Assembly (NCBI GenBank): GCA_016280345.1
Contig: JAEEGN010000282.1
Location: forward strand, 1 to 9,817
Direction of reading: 5' to 3'
DNA length: 9,817 nucleotides
Origin: Selenomonadaceae bacterium
GTDB taxonomy: Bacteria; Bacillota; Negativicutes; Selenomonadales; Selenomonadaceae
Under the pieces are notes generated by a model. The model was not told the DNA's origin, made no database searches, and saw only the letters and a program-made list of their open reading frames with translations. Both the position numbers and the translations under genes were made by a program. This document shows positions 1 through 7,371 of this stretch, in pieces (position 1 is the first letter of the stretch; each line of letters starts with the position of its first letter).

Positions 1-393
1 CTGCTGTGCGCCGCCGCCGTCCTTTTGATCTGTGCCCTGCTGGAGGAAGGGACGCTGCGGGAATACCTGTCCCTGAGCCGCTCGCTGGGACTCGACGCCC
101 TGGTCGAAGCCCACGACGAACGCGAGATTGAAACGGCGCTGGCCGCCGGCGCCGCCATCCTCGGCATCAACAACCGCAACCTCCGGGATTTCTCCGTCGA
201 TCCCGAAAACACTCAACGGCTGCGCCGTCATATCCCTAAGGGGATACTGGTCGTCGCCGAGAGCGGCATCCAAAGCCGGGCCGATACGGCGCAGCTGGAG
301 GAAAGCGGCGTGGACGCGGTGCTGGTGGGCGAGGTGCTGATGCGGGCCGGGGACAGGCGGCAAAAGCTGGCCGAGCTGCGGGGGCTGCCATGA
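1..393 (+). CDS. trpC: Indole-3-glycerol-phosphate synthase, C-terminal part (5' end outside window)
   Basis: This is the last 130 codons of indole-3-glycerol-phosphate synthase, the cytosolic TIM-barrel enzyme that closes the indole ring from carboxyphenylamino-deoxyribulose phosphate (tryptophan pathway). The reading frame is open from base 1, so the start lies upstream; the family is usually about 255-270 aa, so roughly half is present. Family motifs seen: LVEAH at residues 34-38 of the fragment (its Glu matches the catalytic Glu159 of the Sulfolobus enzyme), GINNRNL (binding Asn) and VAESGI (phosphate and indole side, Glu-Ser pair). The stop codon TGA (391-393) overlaps the trpF start as ATGA, so translation is coupled. 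Gene order and motifs leave little doubt about the function. Confidence 0.95.
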   Translation: MLCAAAVLLICALLEEGTLREYLSLSRSLGLDALVEAHDEREIETALAAGAAILGINNRNLRDFSVDPENTQRLRRHIPKGILVVAESGIQSRADTAQLEESGVDAVLVGEVLMRAGDRRQKLAELRGLP

Positions 394-993
394 CGAAGAT
401 CAAGCTCTGCGGCCTGACCCGCCCCGCCGACATCGCCGCCGCCAACGAAATCCGCCCCGACTTCATCGGCTTTGTTTTCGCGACCCACAGCAGGCGCCGT
501 GTCTCCAAAGAGACGGCGGCGGCGCTGCGGGCAGCGCTGCGGACGGACATCGGTGCGGTGGGTGTGTTCGTGGACGAGGCTTTGGATACCGTCGTCCGTC
601 TCTTGCGGGAGGGCCTCATCGACGCCGCCCAGCTGCACGGCGGCGAAAGCGAAGACTATATCCGCCGCCTGCGGGACGCCGCCGGCAAGCCTGTCATTCG
701 GGCGTTTCGCGTGACCGGCCCCCGGGACCTTGCCGCCGCCGCCACCTCTGCCGCCGACCACCTCCTGCTGGACGCCGGCGCCGGCGAGGGCCGGGTCTTC
801 GACTGGCGGCTGCTCCGGGATTTTCCCCGGCCCTATTTCCTGGCCGGCGGGCTGACGCCGGCGAACGCCGCCGAAGCGGTGCGGCAGCTTCACCCCTATG
901 CCCTCGACGTGAGTTCCGGCATCGAGACCGACGGCGTCAAGGACGAGAAAAAAATGACGGCCTTCGCGGCCGCTGTGCGAAAGGAAGATGGAT

Positions 994-1007
<14 letters not shown>
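390..1007 (+). CDS. trpF: Phosphoribosylanthranilate isomerase
   Basis: This 205-aa TIM-barrel enzyme does the Amadori rearrangement of N-(5-phosphoribosyl)anthranilate to the TrpC substrate. Its length is normal for the family. The N-terminal KLCGLT motif carries the general base Cys7. The LLLDAG motif (residues 125-130) carries Asp128, which fits the general acid. QLHG (81-84), GGLTPAN (153-159) and DVSSGIETDGVKD (173-185) are the usual substrate and phosphate-binding loops. The ATG at 390 overlaps the trpC stop; a G-rich stretch at 378-384 is a weak ribosome site, so coupling probably matters. The 3' end overlaps the trpB start by 14 bases. It is a separate enzyme here, not fused to TrpC as in enterobacteria. 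Confidence 0.96.
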
Positions 1008-2176
<1,169 letters not shown>

Positions 2177-2184
<8 letters not shown>

Positions 2185-2959
2185 GATCAGGAACGCCTTT
2201 GCCGATGGCAAGGCCTTCATTCCTTTCATCACCTGCGGCGACCCCGATCTGGAAACGACGGAGCGGGTCGTCCGCGCCGCCGTGGAAAACGGCGCCGATC
2301 TCATCGAACTGGGGATTCCCTTCTCCGACCCGACGGCGGAAGGCCCCGTCATCCAGGCCGCCAACGTCCGGGCCCTGGCCGGGGGCGTCACCACCGACAG
2401 GATCTTTGACCTTGTCCGGTCACTGCGCCGGGACATCACCGTTCCGCTGGTCTTCATGACCTACGCCAACGTCGTCTATTCCTATGGCGCTGAAAAGTTC
2501 ATCCGCACGGCGCAGGAAACGGGCATCGACGGACTCATCCTGCCCGACGTCCCCTTCGAGGAACGGGAGGAATTCCTGCCTCTGTGCCGCCGCTACGACA
2601 TCAGTCTCATTTCCATGATTGCCCCCACGTCGGCCCAACGAATCGCCCAAATCGCCGCGGCGGCGGAAGGCTTCCTCTATGTCGTGTCAAGCCTCGGCGT
2701 CACCGGCGTCCGCAGCGAGATCACCACCGACCTCGCCGCCATCCTGCGCGTCGTCCGCCAGCACACGACCCTCCCTGCCGCCATCGGCTTCGGCATCTCG
2801 ACGCCGAAGCAGGCGGAGGAAATGGCGGCCCTGGCCGACGGCGTCATCGTCGGCTCGGCCATCATCCGGCTGCTGGAAAAGCACGGGCCGGACGCGCCCC
2901 GTTTCGTAGGTGAATACGTCAAAGCCATGAAAGAAGCGGCCGTCGCTGCCGGACAGTAA
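2177..2959 (+). CDS. trpA: Tryptophan synthase alpha chain
   Basis: This 260-aa TIM-barrel subunit cleaves indole-3-glycerol phosphate and passes indole to TrpB. ATG 2177 is preceded by GGGGGGAGG (2162-2170) with 6 bases between, and it starts inside the end of trpB. Family motifs: FITCGDPD (17-24), DLIELGIPFSDP (41-52) with catalytic Glu44 (Glu49 in Salmonella), SSLGVTGVRSEI in the phosphate loop, and IGFGIS near the C-terminus. The second catalytic acid, Asp60 in Salmonella (ADGP), is Glu55 here (AEGP). The rest of the protein is intact, so this is more likely a lineage variant than a dead enzyme. It is the last gene of the operon in this window. Confidence 0.96.
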
Positions 2960-3060
2960 TACTGTCTCTCCCCCATCCCTTCTTTGTCTCCGAACACCGG
3001 CAGTCTTTTCCGGTACAACGTGTCAAGACAGCCGGTCCCTTAAACGCCAGACATAAATCC

Positions 3061-3088
3061 AGCCCGGAAGCGTCACCGCTTCCGGGCT
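3061..3088. terminator. Hairpin between convergent genes, probable bidirectional terminator
   Basis: This is a perfect 12-bp inverted repeat (AGCCCGGAAGCG / CGCTTCCGGGCT) with a TCAC loop. It lies about 100 bases after the trpA stop and 10 bases after the stop of the opposite-strand gene at 3099-3452. The following tracts are only moderately T-rich on either strand (TTCTCTC on +, GGATTTAT on -). The stem is strong and the position between convergent genes fits a shared terminator. Confidence 0.7.
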
Positions 3089-3098
3089 TCTCTCATCG

Positions 3099-3452
3099 TT
3101 ACCGGCGATAGCCGTAATGCATATGCGGTTTGTCGTGGCGGGTGGCTTCATGGAACTTATGGCGAATCTCCCGCATCGCCCTTTCATGGCGCTCGTGCTC
3201 CCGGCGCATCTCGCGCTCCAGCTTCCCCATCTGCGCGTGAGAGCGATACTTGTGCCGAATTTCATGGATTTTCCTTTCGTGCCGCTCCTGCTCGAGACGG
3301 ATGGCGCGATGGTATTCCTTGTTGGGCCGGAACCTGTCCTCGTGACGGTAGGCCGCCTCCGCCGTCGAAGCCATCTCCGGTACCGTCGCGCCGGCGAGAT
3401 TCAGGGCCAGTAGTCCGCCAATCGCCAATGTCACGATCTTCTTTCCTGTCAT
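3099..3452 (-). CDS. Exported His/Arg/Glu-rich helical repeat protein, unknown function
   Basis: I do not recognise this 117-aa protein. It begins with a clear signal peptide: MTGKK, a hydrophobic core at about residues 6-23, and a likely signal peptidase I site after Ala33 (A-E-A). The mature part (about 84 aa) is almost wholly charged, rich in Arg, His, Glu and Lys, and predicted helical. It holds an internal repeat with a 31-residue step: ERHERKIHEIRHKY (56-69) and ERHERAMREIRHKF (87-100). The start at 3452 is supported by AAAGGAG (3464-3470) about 10 bases upstream. The many histidines could bind metal or a polyanion in the cell envelope, but this is a guess. It has no operon partner: it is convergent with trpA and divergent from the LUD gene. 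I see no convincing promoter for it. Confidence 0.72.
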   Translation of the reverse strand: MTGKKIVTLAIGGLLALNLAGATVPEMASTAEAAYRHEDRFRPNKEYHRAIRLEQERHERKIHEIRHKYRSHAQMGKLEREMRREHERHERAMREIRHKFHEATRHDKPHMHYGYRR

Positions 3453-3554
3453 TTGAACCAGCTCCTTTCTTTTGGCTTTATCTTACCGCCGCAAAATGGG
3501 AATCCTTTTAACGGTTCATTAGAATCAGGTAAAAAAGCCAATCGTTTCCGACCG

Positions 3555-3590
3555 CCGGTAGAAACATTACCGGATATGATGTGATATAAT
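3555..3590 (+). promoter_or_regulatory. Extended -10 promoter with inverted-repeat operator candidate
   Basis: TGATATAAT at 3582-3590 is an extended -10 element with a perfect TATAAT. No good -35 hexamer is seen at the right distance. In its place sits a 6-bp inverted repeat, CCGGTA (3555-3560) and TACCGG (3568-3573), with a 7-base spacer. This repeat may bind a repressor or activator. The promoter points to the LUD gene at 3721, with an expected transcription start near 3597. Confidence 0.6.
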
Positions 3591-3596
3591 AGGGAC

Positions 3597-3686
3597 AGCC
3601 GGGAACAAAGGCCCATCGGATAACGCGTCCGATGAGGACCGGTCCCGGGGCTTCAGGGGATTGCCAGGCAGGCTTTCACCGCCTGG
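3597..3686 (+). other. Structured 5' leader of the LUD gene
   Basis: The leader of about 120 nt can form several stems. CATCGGA (3614-3620) pairs with TCCGATG (3628-3634) over a 7-nt loop. CCGGGA (3599-3604) can close over it with TCCCGG (3643-3648). CCAGGC (3664-3669) pairs with GCCTGG (3681-3686). No T-tract follows, so it is not a simple attenuator. The ribosome site GGAGG (3708-3712) is single-stranded in this fold. I cannot assign it to a known riboswitch class; it may only shape mRNA stability. Confidence 0.4.
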
Positions 3687-3720
3687 GATTTGACGACAAC
3701 CGATGATGGAGGGATGAAAC

Positions 3721-4329
3721 ATGGCTGACATCGAGAAAACCGCCGAAGCGTTACGTGAAAAAGGGTATGAAGTATCCTGCTTCGCCTCGGGTGAAGCGGC
3801 CGCCCAATACCTCGACGGGGAGATCGACGGCTACACGGTGGGCTTCGGCGACTCGGAAACATTACTCGCGCTGGAAATGTATGACCGCCTCGCCAGGCAC
3901 AACAACGTCCACGATCCGATGCACTGCCGCGAAGGGAAGGGATTCTACGCCACCGCCAGAGACTGTCTGACCACCGAGATTTTCCTCACCTCGGTCAACG
4001 GCCTCGCGGAAACCGGAGAAATGGTGAACATCGACGGTACCGGCAATCGCGTCGCGGGTTCGCTCTATGGCCACCGCAAGGTGTACTTCGTCGTCGGACG
4101 AAACAAGATTGCCCCGACGCTGGAGGAGGCCAAGCGCCGGGCCAGGAACGTTGCCGCCCCCATGAACGCCGCCCGCCATAACTACAAGACGCCCTGCGCC
4201 GTCAGGCAGGACCGCTGTTACCACTGCAAGAGTCCCGACAGGATATGCAGCGCCCAGGTCATCTACTGGAAGAAGATGAACCATATGGACATGGAGGTCG
4301 TGCTGATTGACGAGGACCTGGGCTTCTGA
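3721..4329 (+). CDS. LUD-domain protein (LutC/YkgG-like, DUF162) with Cys-rich tail
   Basis: This 202-aa cytosolic protein belongs to the LUD domain family, named after the LutB and LutC lactate-utilisation proteins. Family motifs: a GFGDSET loop (41-47), EIFLTSVNGL (86-95) and NIDGTGNRVA (103-112), the glycine-rich core shared by stand-alone LUD proteins of anaerobes. A C-terminal cysteine cluster, Cys159, Cys166, Cys169 and Cys176 (C-x6-C-x2-C-x6-C), follows the KTPCA motif and could hold an Fe-S cluster or zinc. ATG 3721 has GGAGG 8 bases upstream. No lutA- or lutB-like gene is nearby, so a role in lactate oxidation is not supported. It leads a three-gene cluster with a DUF362 protein; 96 bases separate them. 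Confidence 0.88.
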   Translation: MADIEKTAEALREKGYEVSCFASGEAAAQYLDGEIDGYTVGFGDSETLLALEMYDRLARHNNVHDPMHCREGKGFYATARDCLTTEIFLTSVNGLAETGEMVNIDGTGNRVAGSLYGHRKVYFVVGRNKIAPTLEEAKRRARNVAAPMNAARHNYKTPCAVRQDRCYHCKSPDRICSAQVIYWKKMNHMDMEVVLIDEDLGF

Positions 4330-4425
4330 TACGGCCCGTGCTTTCCTGCTTCGTGCCCCACGGACGTTGCCCTGTGCCGGTCGCGCGATTCAGGATGGGA
4401 ATGGAATTGCCATGAGGTGAGGAAA

Positions 4426-5523
4426 ATGAACGAAACGGACCTCCACGTGATCTATGGTTCAGACAACATTTCGCGCATGGCTTACCGGCTTATGGAGGCG
4501 ATGGATATCGCCGCGGAACTGCGGCCGGATACGCGCATCGCGCTCAAACCGAATTTTGTCGTCCCCAAGCCGGCGGATTCCGGCGCGACGACGCACCCCG
4601 AAGTGGCGGAGGGGATCCTGCAATACCTGACCGAGCGCGGTTTCCGTGACATCACCATCATGGAAAGCTCCTGGGCCGGCGCTGATACAAAAACCTCCTT
4701 CCGCGTGTGCGGTTACGAGGCGCTGGCAAAGCGATACGGCGTTTCCTTATACGATTTGAAGGATGACGCTTTTGTCGAGCGACAGGCGGGCGGGCTGACT
4801 CTCAAGGTCTGCAGGAAACCGCTGCTGGAAACGGATTATCTTATCAACCTTCCGGTTCTGAAAGCGCATTGCCAGACGAATCTCACCTGTGCCCTGAAAA
4901 ACCTCAAAGGCTGCCTTCCCGATTCTGAGAAACGCCACTTTCACGCGCTGGGGCTGATGAAGCCGATTGCCTGCCTGTCGAGGATTCTGCGCCCGGCGCT
5001 CACCATCGCAGACGCCATCTGCGGCGACCTGACCTTCGAGGAGGGCGGCCACCCCGTCGCGATGGACCGGTTGATCGGCGGCCGCGACCCCGTGCTGCTG
5101 GACAGCTATGGCGCGGAGCTTCTCGGCTTTTCCGCCGGGGATATTGGCTACCTGCCATTGGCGGAGAAACTCGGCGTGGGAAGCACCGATCTCACGAATG
5201 CCACCATCTTCGAGCATCAACCGGAGGAAAAGCGGCAGTCCATCTTCCGGCCCAGCGGCGTCGCCCGGTCATTGGCGAGCCATGTCACCGCTGATGCCGC
5301 CTGCTCTGTCTGTTACGGCAGCCTGATCCATGCCTTGCAGCGGTTGCGGGACAACGGGACGCGGATTCCCCAAGGCATCTGCATCGGACAGGGCTTTCGC
5401 GGGAAAACCGGCGACGGCATCGGCATCGGGAGCTGTACGGCGGGATTCGCGACGCATCTGAAGGGCTGCCCGCCAAACGCCAGGGCAATGGCGGATTTCC
5501 TGGCGCGGCAGCCGGCAAAGTGA
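4426..5523 (+). CDS. DUF362 family protein with Cys-rich C-terminus
   Basis: This 365-aa protein matches DUF362, a family often linked to Fe-S proteins in anaerobes; its reaction is not known. Motifs: ALKPNFV (39-45), THPEV (56-60), INLPVLKAHCQTNLTCALKN (140-159) with KGCLPDSEK just after, and GGRDPVLLDSYGAELLG (218-234). The last 75 residues carry C293-x2-C296, C319, C337 and C348 (IGIGSCTAGF, HLKGCPP), which suits an Fe-S or metal site. ATG 4426 is preferred over GTG 4417 because GAGGTG (4414-4419) lies 6 bases before the ATG. It ends 10 bases before the SGNH/GNAT gene, so those two are surely co-transcribed. There is no signal peptide or membrane segment. Confidence 0.88.
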   Translation: MNETDLHVIYGSDNISRMAYRLMEAMDIAAELRPDTRIALKPNFVVPKPADSGATTHPEVAEGILQYLTERGFRDITIMESSWAGADTKTSFRVCGYEALAKRYGVSLYDLKDDAFVERQAGGLTLKVCRKPLLETDYLINLPVLKAHCQTNLTCALKNLKGCLPDSEKRHFHALGLMKPIACLSRILRPALTIADAICGDLTFEEGGHPVAMDRLIGGRDPVLLDSYGAELLGFSAGDIGYLPLAEKLGVGSTDLTNATIFEHQPEEKRQSIFRPSGVARSLASHVTADAACSVCYGSLIHALQRLRDNGTRIPQGICIGQGFRGKTGDGIGIGSCTAGFATHLKGCPPNARAMADFLARQPAK

Positions 5524-5533
5524 GGTGGGGGAA

Positions 5534-6751
5534 ATGGGACAAGCGATGCAATCATTGGAAATGACAGAGACGATGAAAGGCAGCCGCCTCTTCCGCCTCC
5601 TGCAAGACGCGAAAACGATTTGCTTCATTGGCGATTCCCTGACGGAAGGGACTATGAACGGCGGCGTCCCCTGGTACGAGCCCCTGCGCCCCTGGATACA
5701 CGGGCGGATTTTCAATTTTTCCCAGGGCGGCGCCACGACGAAAATCCTGCTGACGTATTTCATGCCGTCGATTGTCCGGACGGCGGCGGATCTCTTCGTC
5801 ATCGCCGCAGGCGCCAACGATATCCTCTTTCGCGATCCGCTGTTCTGCGCCGTGACGGCCCCGGACTACGTCCGCAAACTCCAAGCGCTCCGCGACGCCG
5901 TCACGGAGCGACGCCCCGACGCGCGCTTCGCCTTCATCGCTCCGTGGCTCGCGACTGACGGGGATGCCAGCATTATCGGCGGCATCATTCCTTCGGACGC
6001 GGACACAGCGTACCGGGCGTACACAGCGGCGCTCAAAGCCTGGTGCGGGACCACGGGGGACGCTTTCATCAACGCCAACGGCTACATTGCCCAACAATTC
6101 GCGCTTTCCTCGCCGGAAGCCTATCTGATCGATTTCATCCATCCCAACGCCGGCACCGGCGTCCGGCTCTATGCGGAGGCAGTGCTGCAAAGCGGGGACC
6201 GGCAAACGGACGCCCCGCCTCCATCGGGTATGCGGATCGATCAGTGCCGGGAAGCGGACGTCCCTGCCGTCGGGGCGTTTTACGATCAGGTTGTGCGCTG
6301 GCTCGACGATCATATCAATTACCCGAAATGGATTTACCGGGTTTACCCTTCGGAACCTTTCGCGCGGCAAATGGCCGCCGCCGGCACGCAGTACATCTGC
6401 CGGAAAGACCGTCACATCATCGGCGTGTTCTCCCTCAACGACGATCCCCAGGGTGCCTATCAGAAAGGCCACTGGAAGCGGGATTTGCCCGACGGCTCCT
6501 ACATGGTGCTGCATGCCCTGGCGATTGCCCCGGAAATGCACGGACAGGGGCTCGGCTCCGCGGTCATTCGCTTTTGCGTGGAGAAAGCAAAAGCGGAGGG
6601 CTATAAGGCCCTCCGCCTCGATATTGTCCCCAATAACCATCCCGCCCGAAGGCTTTATGAAAAGAACGGTTTCCGCTATGCCGGCGACGCCGACCTGGAA
6701 CGTGGCATAGCGGGCATCCCCATCTTCAGCCTGTTCGAGTTGAACCTCTGA
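5534..6751 (+). CDS. SGNH/GDSL hydrolase fused to GNAT acetyltransferase
   Basis: This is a 405-aa two-domain protein. Residues about 25-225 form an SGNH hydrolase (esterase or deacylase fold): GDSLTEG with nucleophile Ser35, Gly in SQGG (block II), GAND with Asn95 (block III) and DFIHPN with Asp200 and His203 (block V). All four catalytic blocks are intact. Residues about 234-405 form a GNAT domain with the acetyl-CoA loop HGQGLGS (about 336-342) after ALAIAPEM, then the NNHPARRLYEKNGF segment usual near the GNAT C-terminus. A Pro-rich link (about 227-231) joins them. The ATG at 5534 has GAGGTG (5522-5527) 6 bases upstream; GTG 5525 is the alternative. There is no signal peptide, so it acts in the cytosol. 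It may remove an acyl group and acetylate the same or a related substrate; the substrate is unknown. Two stop codons end it. Confidence 0.9.
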   Translation: MGQAMQSLEMTETMKGSRLFRLLQDAKTICFIGDSLTEGTMNGGVPWYEPLRPWIHGRIFNFSQGGATTKILLTYFMPSIVRTAADLFVIAAGANDILFRDPLFCAVTAPDYVRKLQALRDAVTERRPDARFAFIAPWLATDGDASIIGGIIPSDADTAYRAYTAALKAWCGTTGDAFINANGYIAQQFALSSPEAYLIDFIHPNAGTGVRLYAEAVLQSGDRQTDAPPPSGMRIDQCREADVPAVGAFYDQVVRWLDDHINYPKWIYRVYPSEPFARQMAAAGTQYICRKDRHIIGVFSLNDDPQGAYQKGHWKRDLPDGSYMVLHALAIAPEMHGQGLGSAVIRFCVEKAKAEGYKALRLDIVPNNHPARRLYEKNGFRYAGDADLERGIAGIPIFSLFELNL

Positions 6752-6786
6752 TGATGGCCCCACTTGCGGAAAACCGCCCCCGCTTT

Positions 6787-7371
6787 CTAGTTCCGCTTTT
6801 TCGTCCCCGCCTTGACCACGGCGGTAGCTATCTCCTTTAACGAGCGACGTTTTTCCATGCTGTGCCGCTGAAGCCGGCGATACGCCTCATCTTCGCTGAT
6901 GCCATGCGCCTGCATCAGGATTCCCTTCGCCCGGTCGAGGAGCTTGCGCGTCTCCAGTGAGTCACGCATCGCGGCCAGTTCCTCCTCCAGCGATTTCATC
7001 TCCTGCCAGCGGGAAAGCGCGATTTCCATCGCCGGGAACAGATTCTTTTCCTCCACGGGCTTCACGAGATACGCCAATACACCGGCATCCGTAGCCCGCG
7101 CGATCAGATCCGCATCGTCGAACGCGGTCAGGAGCAACACCGGGGCGAGGTGCTCCGCCGTAATGAGGCGCGCCGCCTCGACGCCGTCCATATCCGGCAT
7201 CTTGACGTCCATGATGACAAGATCAGGACACGTGTCCCGCACGATAGCGACGGCGCGGCGACCGTTCGCCGTCTCGCCGACGACCGTATGCCCTGCCTCC
7301 TCCAATATTTCCTTCAGATCCATGCGGATGATTGCCTCATCGTCAGCAATCACGATTTTCAACGGCTTCAT
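6787..7371 (-). CDS. ANTAR-domain response regulator
   Basis: This 194-aa response regulator has an RNA-binding output domain. The receiver domain (about 5-118) has the acidic pair Asp10-Asp11, phospho-acceptor Asp55 in IMDVKMPDMDG, Thr82 and Lys104 in YLVKPVEE. The ANTAR domain (about 127-188) has LLDRAKGILMQAHGISEDEA and the aromatic/Leu pair in AYRRLQRHSME. ANTAR proteins of the EutV, NasR and PdtaR type bind paired hairpins in nascent mRNA and stop terminators from forming. The ATG at 7371 has GGGAGGG 6 bases upstream and overlaps the kinase stop as ATGA. Its target genes are not set by this window; eut and nas genes are not seen here. Confidence 0.95.
   Translation of the reverse strand: MKPLKIVIADDEAIIRMDLKEILEEAGHTVVGETANGRRAVAIVRDTCPDLVIMDVKMPDMDGVEAARLITAEHLAPVLLLTAFDDADLIARATDAGVLAYLVKPVEEKNLFPAMEIALSRWQEMKSLEEELAAMRDSLETRKLLDRAKGILMQAHGISEDEAYRRLQRHSMEKRRSLKEIATAVVKAGTKKRN

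Noticed and set aside
2952..3014. Two short inverted repeats after trpA (GACAGT/ACTGTC at 2952-2966; ACCGG/CCGGT at 2996-3014) as the trp operon terminator.
   Set aside because: The stems are 5-6 bp without T-tracts; the 12-bp hairpin at 3061-3088 is the better candidate.
3117..3413. Open frame of 98 codons on the + strand opposite the exported His-rich protein.
   Set aside because: The minus-strand frame has a signal peptide, a repeat and a good ribosome site; the + frame has none of these.
3664..3690. CCGCCTGGG in the LUD leader resembles the conserved 3' element of ZTP (pfl) riboswitches.
   Set aside because: The upstream half of the ZTP consensus is not seen, the element is tied up in a local stem, and the LUD gene is not a usual ZTP-regulated gene.
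5552..6763. Open frame of about 400 codons on the minus strand opposite the SGNH/GNAT gene.
   Set aside because: The + strand protein has intact catalytic motifs in both domains; the minus frame shows none and is a shadow of high GC.
6752..6786. Small hairpin GCGG-AAAA-CCGC (6766-6777) between convergent genes as a terminator.
   Set aside because: The stem is only 4 bp and no T-tract follows on either strand; termination here is likely but this element is too weak to call.
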